Positions 54,465-64,000 of a stretch of 64,000 nt of DNA are shown piece by piece. Both the position numbers and the translations under genes were made by a program. Under the pieces are notes generated by a model, which saw nothing but the letters and a program-made list of their open reading frames with translations, had not been told where the DNA came from and did not search any database. This DNA comes from Saccharum officinarum (Eukaryota; Streptophyta; Magnoliopsida; Poales; Poaceae), in NCBI GenBank assembly GCA_020631735.1, contig CM036231.1, positions 3,747,831-3,811,830 on the forward strand, read 5' to 3'. Within the stretch, counting starts at the first letter, position 1. Each line of letters begins with the position of its first letter.

Positions 54465-56482
54465 CTAAGCTCTTTGGTACCCAAATAGCCTTCTTCTTTG
54501 GGCCACTATTGGTGTACCAACAAACTTAGCTTGCACACCCTTCACACCTTTGGTAAGCACATAGCAAGAATCAAAAGGTATAGCATTAACAAGGTTCTTG
54601 CTTTGGTTCTTTTTATTGCAATTATGCTCTAGGTGCCCAACTTGCTTACATCTATTGCAAAACCGACCATTGCCCTTCACAAAGCTAGGCTTTGGAGTTG
54701 CAAAGGCCGACTTGCCTTTCTTGGGGTGTAGCCCAATCCCTCTTTGTTAAGAGAGAACCTTTGGCTACCCAAGCACTTAAGCAAGCGGGCCTCACCACCA
54801 TAGGCCTTGCCTAGGGCGTGAGTGAGCTCATCCACCTCTCTCTTGAGAGTCTCATTCTCAACCATTAGTGAGGCATCACAAGTGAAACCATCACTAGTAG
54901 TAGAGGTAGAGTTGGTGGTGGTGGATGAAGAGCTATAAGAAGGGTTAGTATTTGACATGATGATAGGTTCATTAAAGGATTCATCAATTATATCACATGT
55001 AACACCTATATCACAAGATACAACAACCTTCTTCTTTTCTTGTTGCTCAAGTAGCAATGAGTGAGCCTTTTCAAGCTTGGAATGAGCCTTACCAAGATCC
55101 TCATGGTCTTCCACTAGACTCTCATGAGTGGTCTTAAGCTCACCAAGTACTTTCTCAAGTATTGCTACTTTCATTGAAAGCTTCTTGCACTCCTTGTTCT
55201 TGGCAATAGCTATGTCTCTAGTTTGTTGCAACAAGTCATATAGTTGTTCTTTAGTTGGTTCATCATCATCATCATTTTCATTATCATATTTATCATTATC
55301 ACTATCATGAACATATTCCATTTCACTTTCATCATCACTCTCATCATATAATACCTTAGCTTCTTTGGCCATGAAGCACGAAGAGGATGAATCAAATAGT
55401 GAAGGCTTCTTGTTGATAGCAATGGAAGCAAAAGCCTTGTTGGATGATTCTTCTTCTTCATCATCATCATCACTTTCCCAAGTGGCCATATAGACTCCAT
55501 TCTTGCCTTTCTTGAATGTTATCTTGGCTTCTTTCTTTTTCTTCTCACACTTGCCCCTCTTGTTGTTCTTCTTCTTATCATAGGGACATTCGGCTTGAAG
55601 ATGTTCGGTGCTATCACAATTGAAGCACCTCCTTTGTTGCTCATTACTCTTGAAGTTGTCATTTCTCTTTTTGAAGCCTCTTCTCTTAATGAACATGTGA
55701 CCCATTTTCTTGACTACAAAAGCAAATGCCTCATCATCAATTTCATAATCTTCATCTTCACTATTGTCTTCTTCTTCAATGATGGTAGCTTTGCCCTTGG
55801 AGGAGATGGCCTTGAACGCCACGGTCTTCTTCTTCTTTTCATCTTCCACCTTTTCCTTGTCATCAACATCTTGATCATATTTGTCATAGGTCAATACTTC
55901 ACCAAGCAAATCATTAGGCTTCATTGCTTCAAGCCCATCTCTTTGCAACATCATGATCAACATCTTGAATCTTCTAGGTAAGCTCAATAAGAACTTGTGA
56001 CAAAAATCTTGATCTTGAGTCTTGTGCCCTAAGCTCTTGAGATCATTGACTATCACTTGCAATCTATGAAACATTTCAATGATTGTTTCATCATCCTTTT
56101 TCTTGAAGTTCTCAAACTCACTCTTGAGCCCATATAGCTTGGCACTCTTCACAACCTTAGTGCCCTCATATGTTTCACTCAACCTTGTCCATACTTCATA
56201 TGCCAATTCTAAGTCCTTGATGCCCTCAAATACTTTTGTGTCAATACCATGGTAAAGTGTATTGAGAGCCATTCTATTGCATGTTCTATTTGCTCTATCT
56301 TCATCGGTGAGATGATTAGGATCAATGATAGCAAAATCATTCTCGGTGACTTGCAATACTCTCTCATGAATAGATCCAAGGTACATTGTCATTTTTCTCT
56401 TCCAATGAGCAAAAGAACTAACACCATCAAAGAACGGTGGCTTGCCCCAACATGATTGAACACAATTTGAGCCATTTTTCAC
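54465..56482 (-). CDS. Copia gag-like protein with two zinc knuckles, frame broken once
   Basis: The main frame (54677-56482, 601 codons) starts 40 bp inside the LTR. It encodes the gag core (FDGVSSFAHWKRKM, LYGLKSEFENFK), a first CX2CX4HX4C knuckle (CFNCDSTEHLQAEC), long acidic stretches, and a coiled-coil-like region. Near 54738 the frame shifts at a C run. A second knuckle (CNRCKQVGHLEHNC) follows in another frame at 54465-54680. Gag forms the capsid-like particle that packages the element's RNA. Confidence 0.85.
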
Positions 56483-56523
56483 ACCGAAGGATGTTAAGCC
56501 TTGATTAAAACGGTGACCACGGC

Positions 56524-56533
56524 TCCGATACCA
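56524..56533 (-). promoter_or_regulatory. Primer-binding site of the Copia element
   Basis: On the minus strand the sequence just inside the LTR reads TGGTATCGGAGC, one base from the usual initiator-Met-tRNA site TGGTATCAGAGC of plant Copia elements. Confidence 0.85.
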
Positions 56534-56535
56534 CT

Positions 56536-58919
56536 TGTAAGGTCCTAGATGGCTAGAGGGGGGGTGAATAGCCTATAAAAATTCTATAAGCACCACTAAG
56601 CAAACTTGTTAGAATAACAAACGGCGTAACGCGAGTTTTGCTTAGCCAAAGGTTGTGATGCAAGCCTCCTATCCACAAGTCTAGTAGATTATGATCTCTA
56701 GTTCACACAAGAGGTATGTCACTAATTTTACACTAGAGAACAAGCTAACAACACTACTAGCCAAGCTACTACTAGAGCAACACAAGATAATCTAGTAAAG
56801 ATAAGTGCAAGAGATAGGATTGTGAATCTTATACCGACGGTGGAGTGAAGATGTTGCCAATCACCAAGATGATATATAATCAATTAATATTGACAACAAC
56901 ACAATATGTAGACCAATCACCGGGAGACAAGAGACACAATATTTTTGTTCACCCGGTGTTCACTTGTGCACCGACAAGCTACGTCACCGGTTGTGTCGAC
57001 CAACACTTAGATGGTTCCTCGGTGTGACCCTCAAGTCACTTGCCCTCAAGGCACGCCCCGCAAGGCACCGCAAGACTCCACTCTCAAGTGAGGTAACTCA
57101 ATGACACGCGCAATCCAATAGAGTTGCTTTTGGCGTCCCGCCGAGGAAAGCACACGAACCTCTTACAAACAACCGGAGGTGGCCAAGAACAATCACCTTC
57201 TCTTGCCAACGCCTCCAACAATCTCCAAGCCGGCTAGGAGCGGTACTCTCCAAGAGTAACAAGAAATCCACCGGCTAAACCACCCACAAGTGCCACTAGA
57301 TGCCCTCAAGCTATGCAATGCACTTTGGGATCACTCGATCTCACTTATGATTTGCAATCACTCAAGAGAGATGAGTGGGAGATGATGCTCTAGCTCAAAG
57401 GATGTATAAGGATGTTAGAAATCACTAGTTTTCTCCCCAAGGGCCGGCCAACGAGTATTTATAAGCATCCCCTCCAAATAGAGCCGTTACCCCTTCACTG
57501 GGCAAAACTCGGGACGACCGGACGCGCCGGTCGTAACTGACCGGACGCGCTTCACCGCGTCCGGTCACCCTGCGACGTCCACGTGTCCCTCGAATTTCAA
57601 ACGCGACCGTTAGATCCTCCAACGGTCACTGCGCCAACGGTCAAACCCTATGACCGGACGCGCCTCTCAAAACGACCGGACGCGCTCCACCGCGTCCGAT
57701 CCTCCAACGGTCACTGACCCTCAACGGTCAAACCAACGACCGGACGCGCCCCAGACAACGACCGGACGCGCCGGTCCCGATGACCGGACGCGCCTGTCGA
57801 ACGACCGGACGCGCCGATCGCACTGACCCACGCGCCCGCGACGCAACGACCGGACGCGCTCCTTCGAACGACCGGACGCGACAGTGCCCGCGTCCGGTGT
57901 GAGTCCAGTAAGCTCCTTCAATGATCGGACGCGTCCGATCGTGTGTGACCGGACGCGCCCCGCGTCCGATCGTCCTCTGTGAACCTCAGTTCCTTCTGGG
58001 TGCATGACCGGACGCGCCGGTCCCGCGAGTGACCGGACGCGCCGGTTGCAAACCCTAGCACCCGCGCCTGAAACCACGCTGTACTGACCGGACGCGTCCG
58101 GTCACACCGTGACCGCGTCCGGTGCAGCGTCCGGTCACCTCAGTGACCCCGTTCGCCTCCGTTTCTTTTCCGAGTTTCGGCGTAGTGGAAAATAGGCATT
58201 TCATTTCCCCGAAATCGCCTGAATCCCACGCTCACACGCTCGGTGGGAGGGAGAGAGGAACCCAAACCTCTCTCTACCCGCAAACCACAGCGCGACCAAC
58301 GCCACCTTTGCAAATGTGCCAACACCATCAAGTGTACATCTCCATGTGCTTGTGTGTTAGCATTTTCTCAATCATTTTCAAAGGTTTTCCAATTAGCTCA
58401 CTAGGCCCTACATGCAATGCACTTCATGAATTCACCTAGTGGCACCCGTGCATCGAATAACCGATAAGACTTCCCCTCTTAATAGTTCGGCTATCGATCC
58501 TAAACCACTCACACCCTCTATGGTGTCTTGAGTGTAAAACAAAATGGCCCTATGGTTATACCTTTGCCTTGAGCCCATTTTGTTTCTTCAAATGATATGA
58601 TCCACTTCATATCATCACATGACCGTCTCGATCCATCGACCTTGACTTCACTTGCTCTTCACCGTTGCATTGGTCCGTCGGCGCCAAGTCTTGCTCAAGC
58701 TTCACCATCGCATGGTCCCTCGCTTCGAAGCCTCGACTTGCCCTTCACCCTCACAACCGGTCCATCGAGCCAAGCCTCATCTTGGTCTTCACCATCTTGG
58801 TCATATGAGTCAATGTCATGTCTTATATGCAATGACCACCTTTATCTAAATCATCCACTTAGATACAAAGGTTAGTCCTAGGTTTCATCAATTAGCCAAA
58901 ACCAAACTAGGGACTTTCA
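56536..58919 (-). repeat. Copia 5' LTR, ~2.38 kb
   Basis: On the element's strand it starts TGAAAGTCCC at 58919 and ends CCTTACA at 56536, with the canonical TG...CA ends. The primer-binding site follows two bases later. The middle (57500-58140) is packed with CCGGACGCG-type motifs. The usual partner LTR is not available for comparison, so the outer limit is set by the TG and typical terminal sequence only. Confidence 0.75.
57500..58140. repeat. Cluster of about twenty CCGGACGCG / CGCGTCCGG motifs in the LTR
   Basis: The nine-base motif recurs in both orientations, often as gaccggacgcgccggtc, which is itself a near palindrome. Spacing is irregular (about 20-60 bp). It makes the LTR centre very CpG-rich. 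Confidence 0.9.
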
Positions 58920-60627
58920 ACAGGCACATTCGCCTCATCCATGCGAACCTAGGGGTGCTACTAATTGGAGCAATGGCTGCGGCTATGGAGGATGGTGGCG
59001 TGCATGGCGGACCGGCGGGGCGGTGGTGGTGCTCCTCGCCGGCGGTGGCCTCGGGATCCCCTCCTAGCCCCATGGTGAGCATCCCCGTACTACCCCGGTC
59101 CTAAAGCACCTACTAGCGCTCGCCGTGGAAGCGCCGAAGACCCCGGCCACGGTGAGCCACCGCGCGGAAGAACGCCGACGAGGTCTGACGGTGGCGGAAA
59201 TGACAATTCGTCCTTACCAAGGTGCGTCTGAGGGCAGAGGTGGAACGAGTGGGTAGAGGGGCTCAAGGCGCAGCTGTTGGCCGGACTGGAGGTGCGGTGG
59301 TGCGGTGGAATGCGTGCGCGAGCACGTCGGAGCAAGAGCGGCAAGGCGGCTCGGTTCTTCCGCTCTGCCGACGAGAGAGGAAAAAGAGGAGGGAAATGGA
59401 GGGGTGCGGTCGGAACGACAGCAGGGGCGCCCTTCTACGCTCGGCAGCTGGCCAAGACGCCAGGTCGCGCGCGGCGCGTGGAGGACACGCGGCGGCGACG
59501 ATCTGCGACTGTCGGGGACTGAAGGTTCGTTTCAGAGCTCGATGGTGTCAACTGACAGCGCGATTTTGGGTTCAAATTACTCCTAATCCAGTGAGAACCA
59601 GGTATGGGTGTTGTTGGCAATGTTGTAGGGCTACATGAGGACTACAAGTTTGTCAATTAGAGTTTGGACTGGTTCAGCCTGGATTTGAAACTACAAGGCT
59701 CCAAAGTGGTGACCCTTGAAACTGAAACTTAGTTTCAGTCACTAAGCCGACTGAAACCCGATTTTCTAGACACCATATCTCCTAAACCATTTAGAACTAG
59801 GTGATGGTGATATTGACAATGTTGTAGAGCTATGTGTGGTCAACAACTTTGTCAATTGGCTCAAAGACTGGTTTGGCCTAGTTTGTGAGTTACAAGTTGC
59901 TAAAGTGAGGTACAGTGAAACTGAAAAGTCCAATTTCCAGACTTAGAATTTTTTCTAAGTGTTGATCACCACTCAAGCTGACTTGTGGGCCATTTTTGAG
60001 CATGTTCTGGTCATTTTCATGAGATGGCCATATTAGAACTTTTGTTCCTCATGAAATTCTCTACAACTTTACTTAAGGTTGCTTCTCCATGCAAGATTTC
60101 TAAGCTGGACTTTTTAATTGGTCAAACCAGATCACTCTAGGGTTCCAAACTTGGTCAACAACATTTGGAAGGGCAATTTGGTAATTTTGGTCAACATGAA
60201 CATTGCTCCACTACTTACCCTAAATGTAATTAAGGTGTTTTAAGACCTAATTAGCCACTCTACACATTGGTTACACAAAATTTCTAATGTCACATACTTT
60301 GAAACAAGCAAAATAACAATTCCACCAAAATGTTGCAAGCTCATGTTGTACATGTTGCATGAGTGTGTTGCATAGCACTTGCTAATCATGTTACACTAAA
60401 GTGGTTAGCATGTCCCAAAAGAAAGTTGCACATGTGACACTTGGGTGGACTCACTTCATAATTCACATGAAATATAAACACATGTTGCAATGTTTCAAAA
60501 GCATGTTTCACATATTATAAGCTCATGCATGAAATGAATGATGCTCACACTCATGAATGAGATGATGAATGTTAATGCTTATGAAATGCAATGCAATTAA
60601 GGAGCTAAACACCTGGGGTGTTACATC
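58920..60627 (-). mobile_element. Probable Ty3/gypsy LTR remnant
   Basis: Read on the minus strand it starts TGTAACACCCCAGGTG at 60627, a common start of grass gypsy LTRs, and runs through AT-rich then GC-rich sequence towards the Copia insertion. No domain or internal end was found. The repeated paragraph at about 59570-59660 and 59760-59860 (cttctaaatc-type, gtgatgttgttggcaatgtt-like) suggests an internal duplication. Confidence 0.45.
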
Positions 60628-61260
60628 TGCCATGGCCATGGACGCTCCTGCCCTGCCCTAACCTAGGCAGGTTGTCTCCACTGTTGTCAGAACCCTAACG
60701 TCGCCCTCCCACCATCCCCACCGCCTAGCCAGCCTGTCTTTCCCCGAACTCCCTTCTAAGCCCGCCGTAGCTGGTGAAGATGAGAGAACATGGAAGCGGC
60801 AGATGCCGAAACCCTAACTGCCAATGAGGTCTCCGTCTCCATCTCCATCTCCGACGCCAGATGAGGGTGGGCTAGGCCATGGGGGAGGACCTGCGTCACG
60901 CGGTGGGCCGGCCCACGTTTCACGCTCTGTGCGGAGCACAACTGCTCGTGCATTATAGCTTGCTTTTGATGAGGCCTTTAGCTACCCATGTATTAGAGTG
61001 TATCAGGCCCAAAACACGCTACACGTGGAATGTGGCCAGGCTGGGATGAGAACCCATGCTAGGTCCAATTTCGCATTTGACACGCCATGTGTGGGAGCGG
61101 ATCACGGCCTGATCCACCTCGGCCCACGGCTGAGAGAAAAATCTCCAGCGTGGAACGGTCGAAGGCACGGGAGTCGCGACCTCCTCGCATCGCCACCTGA
61201 GCCGTCCCCGCCTCCTTCTCGCCGGCGTCACCCCGGCAGCTCCTCGGTGGATCCAGGTGG
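60628..61260. other. GC-rich sequence without a recognised gene
   Basis: Several short open frames on both strands, none with a known motif. Could be a decayed gene front or LTR-adjacent DNA. Confidence 0.4.
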
Positions 61261-61263
61261 CAA

Positions 61264-61286
61264 CACCCCCCCCCCCCCCCCCCCCA
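61264..61286. repeat. Poly(C) run of about 20 bases
   Basis: An unbroken C run with caacac before it and atctcc after it. Its length is likely to be unreliable in an assembly. Confidence 0.9.
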
Positions 61287-63180
61287 TCTCCTCCTCAACC
61301 TCATCTCGTTTCCCTTCCCTTTCTCCTCCTCATCCATTGTTTTGTTGCTAGGGTTCCACGCGCCGCGGCGGCTGCTGCTCCCACACTGGCCTCAGTTACC
61401 TCGAGTTCTTCCAGGTGCCTCCACTTTCCACCCCTTCTCCTTTGTAGAAACCCTCGTTCCTATGCTAGATCTGCTATCTCCAAGATCAGTGGGTGGTGTA
61501 CCAGAAGGAGAAGCTCCTCAACCTTCGCCCCAAGAAGACTTAATTGTGGCCCCTCCTCTGCCGCCTGACCAAGTACCAGGTTCAAAACTTGTGTATTCCC
61601 TTTTTTTATTTTTAGTGACTGATGGATGCTGTGGACTGAATTGTTTGTTGTTTGGTAGGAGTACTGCTCATTTTCCATCTTGTTACTGCTCTGTGAAACT
61701 GATGAACACATTAATTAGTTCTGTGAAATTGATGAATAGTGGAAGACTTTCTCATTCTTGCTTGATATGCCGTGCACAATGTGAGGCTGATTTGTAGCGA
61801 GTTCTTGGATAGGAAGTATATGTATCCATAATCAAGGACAAGGCAGATGTATGTGCTGTCATAACGTATACTCAATTGCAAATACATTTGGTTGTAGTTA
61901 CAGACCAAATCTATTGCTTGGCATGTTGTTATTATCTGAATTTTTACAAAAACCTTTGAATACAAGGCAAGATCCAATCATTAATTTCTTTGCAAGTTTT
62001 CTTTCTGCATTCATAGTTAATTGTCATTTAGTTAATTGCAAAAAAAAAATTGCGATTTAGTTGTGACATATCTTTTATCTACTATATATATATTTATCTA
62101 TCCATCTTTCCTGGCACTGCACTGGTGTGGGAGAGGAGAATCTGCTATTCACGAGAGCAGCATGCATGGGAATGGCCAATGGCTGTGTGGTGTCATGGTA
62201 GTATGTGTGGTGTAGTAGTTTCTTTTTCACCTCCCTGGAGGCTGCTAGATGGATGGATGCCTCTGTCCTGGCCAGTCATTATTTATCTCTGTAAACTTCC
62301 CATCATCCTATCCTACACGCCTTACATTCCTCCATGCATGGTGATTGGTGATGGAAGCTGTGTTGTGGTGTGCATATGCATGCTGGGTGAGGGTCAAGTG
62401 AGGGGGAGGAACAAACAAGGGGAAGAAGCTGCAGAAACTTTCTTCCTTCTCTCATGCTTCACATGGGCTGTTGCATCTACAGTTTAGGGGCAGCTTGCTC
62501 TTGGCCTCTCTCTGCCTCAGGAACAGAGGTCTCAGTCTCAGCCAGCCCCAGCCCCTAGTTGTTTTAGGAAAACCATCATGAGATGAGAGACCCAGATGGC
62601 AGGGAGAGCATCTTGTTGCCTCCTATGCAGTGGCGTGCAGGGGCAGGGGGAGAGCTTGCAGAGGCTAGCTTGAGGCTATCCTTAATTTTCAAAGCTTATG
62701 CTCCTTTAATTTTCTTATCTGTGTTTATAAACTTGTGTATCTACCTTGTTTATTTCCTATGCGCATCTGACCTTAATATAGTTGACGGATTTCCTTTTTG
62801 ATGAAGGATGGTTAAACTGCCATGGACAGTACCATTTATATGTTCATATTGCATATGTGGTTTACCATCTAATGGGTTAAACTGTGGTGGACAGTTTCTG
62901 AAGTTGATGGTCTATTGTTTATGTAGTGTTGCTGTCATGTTGGAGCACTAAATTTAGATACTAGTCTTTGTCTGATTGATGATCGCGTAATAAAATACTC
63001 GTAGTTCTTTGTTATTATGCTTTGTTATTGAGTGTTATGTGCTGTCATAATGTATACTCAATCTGCATGCTCTGTTAATGCAATATCCATGTTAACAATG
63101 TGTTTTTTTTTCCTTGTACCTCTGGGCTGTAGCTAGTTATTTTCTGAAACCTTCTTCTTCTTCTTCTTCTTTTTTGGCTA
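61287..63180. other. Intergenic DNA with short repeats
   Basis: A GC-rich stretch at 61340-61580 has an open frame (SPRSVGGVPEGEAPQPSP) of unknown meaning. Bases 61665-61740 match 10355-10430. The string gtgctgtcataa-gtatactcaat occurs at 61853 and 63041. No gene assigned. Confidence 0.4.
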
Positions 63181-63183
63181 GCT

Positions 63184-63495
63184 GTCCAACATCGGTTGAG
63201 GTGGTTTGGCCATGTCCAAAGGAGACCTTCAGAAGCACCAGTGCATCGTGGAGTTCTAAGTCGAGATATCAATGTGAGGAGGGGTAGAGGAAGACCGAAG
63301 CTGACATGAGAGGAGGCAATAAAAAGAGATTTAAAGGATTGGGATATACCTAGAGATCTTTGTGTTGGATAGGAGTGCTTGGAAAACAGCTATTGACGTG
63401 CCTGAACCGTGACTAGGGGCTCATGTTGGGTTTCAACTCTAGCCTACCTCAACTTGCTTGGGACTAAAAGGCTTTGTTGTTGTTGTTGTTGCTTT
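63184..63495 (+). mobile_element. RTE-type LINE 3' end with (TTG)n tail
   Basis: The plus strand encodes LRWFGHVQRRP, RGRGRPKLT and EEAIKRDLKDW, the conserved C-terminus of plant RTE-clade ORFs, with stops inside. It ends in ggcttgttgttgttgttg-type repeats at about 63470-63495, the usual RTE 3' tail. Confidence 0.8.
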
Positions 63496-64000
63496 TTTGC
63501 TAGCTGCAGCCATCTTAGATTCAGTTTTCCTTCTAGTTAGAAGATAATGGATTTGATAATTAGGAAGAGAAAAGAAGAGGAGGATGAGGAGATTATGTTG
63601 TTCTTTTTGCCTACCCTGTATCTTCTAACTAGTAATGAGGGAGAGAGAAAAGAGCAAGGCATACTTCAAGTCAGTCTGGTGAAGAAAAGGTTAGAGAGCT
63701 TCTAGGAGTACATGAAAGGAATTGTCTCGTTGCGTTTCCCATTGAAAACCAAGTGAAAATGTCATGTGGGGGAAAACCTACACCAGGAGACGCCGAGCTA
63801 GAGATGTGCGCCGGGCAGCAGAACGTGCGGGCGCACGCATGGACGCAGAACGCGCGGTGATCGCGGGCACGGCGCATGCAAGCGAGGAGGAAGCGATCAG
63901 CGAAAGTGGCTGAAGTTGGAAAGCTATCTTTAGTTGTTAAGATATTATTGGCTACCTTTAATTAGTTCCTTGAATTGAGGAGTTTGTTTCCTCCGTTGGT
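63496..64000. other. Sequence at the right edge without a recognised gene
   Basis: Purine-rich at 63560-63670, then mixed composition. A minus-strand open frame at 63671-63877 has no recognisable motif. Confidence 0.4.

Larger units (their letters stand above)
51186..58919 (-). mobile_element. Ty1/Copia LTR retrotransposon, SIRE/Maximus-like, distal LTR in the gap
   Basis: Minus-strand order: LTR (58919-56536), primer-binding site, gag (56482-54465), protease-integrase-reverse transcriptase (about 54400-52076), then reverse transcriptase end and RNase H (52155-51211). The integrase-before-RT order is diagnostic of Copia. The long gag with two zinc knuckles, the large LTR and RT/RNase H motifs such as RTKHIDIRHHF and QLADILTKPLDEK fit the SIRE lineage. 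Several frame breaks show it is inactive as read. The second LTR and the left target duplication are hidden by the gap. Confidence 0.9.

Noticed and set aside
62050..62487. A 145-codon open frame with Cys-rich stretches
   Set aside because: It opens in AT-rich DNA, lacks supporting codon usage or motif, and has no splice or paralogue evidence.

Overview
The window looks like nuclear DNA of a grass, most likely an Andropogoneae species of the sorghum, sugarcane, Miscanthus or maize group. That rests on sequence character rather than a database search: GC-rich coding exons in an AT-rich background, many grass-type MITEs, a SIRE-like Copia element with a 2.4-kb LTR, and a CDKF-2-like kinase of the type expanded in grasses. 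Two 100-base N gaps (8931-9030 and 51086-51185) show it is a scaffold.

Layout. The dominant feature is a large inverted duplication. Bases 1-8930 reappear, reverse-complemented and only slightly diverged, at 37455-46416, with about 28.5 kb of unique spacer between the arms. Each arm carries a CYP72-clan (CYP709-like) cytochrome P450 gene at its outer end, then decayed Ty3/gypsy pieces, a LINE-type retroposed insertion, AT-rich filler, and a MITE at its inner end. The left P450 is cut by the window edge after the first bases of exon 2; the right one (45137-46822) has both exons. Each has single-base frameshifts at positions where the other copy is intact. A third, intact P450 (34720-36398) lies in the spacer just beside the right arm, so this is a P450 cluster of three.

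The spacer holds, from left to right: a frameshifted Myb/SANT-like gene with a repetitive middle (9053-10353); old LTR-like and tandem-repeat sequence; a four-exon receptor-like cytoplasmic kinase with an N-terminal USP domain (15887-18520); a complete non-autonomous CACTA transposon with a Tourist MITE nested inside (18870-20587); a nest of an inverted-repeat element, an F-box-family gene fragment and a LINE fragment (22.4-26.2 kb); a single-exon CDKF-2-like kinase with an altered DFG motif (27323-28270), followed by a partial duplication of its own 3' end that has since received two MITEs; a possible gene-capturing element (31.7-32.8 kb); a long T-rich tract; and a hydroxyphenylpyruvate-reductase-like fragment placed head-to-head with the third P450.

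Right of the inverted duplication (46.8-64 kb) the sequence is almost all mobile DNA: a complete non-autonomous hAT-type element with a perfect 8-bp target duplication (49926-51004), a minus-strand Copia element (about 51.2-58.9 kb) whose distal LTR is hidden by the second gap, a probable gypsy LTR remnant (to 60627), and an RTE-type LINE 3' end (63.2-63.5 kb). No convincing host gene was found in the last 17 kb.

Intact-looking host genes are therefore few: three P450s (two frameshifted as assembled), the USP-kinase and the CDKF-like kinase. Several breaks are one-base losses in G or C runs, so consensus error is a serious alternative to true pseudogenisation. Nothing here forms an operon or an obvious joint pathway; the P450 cluster is the only functional grouping.
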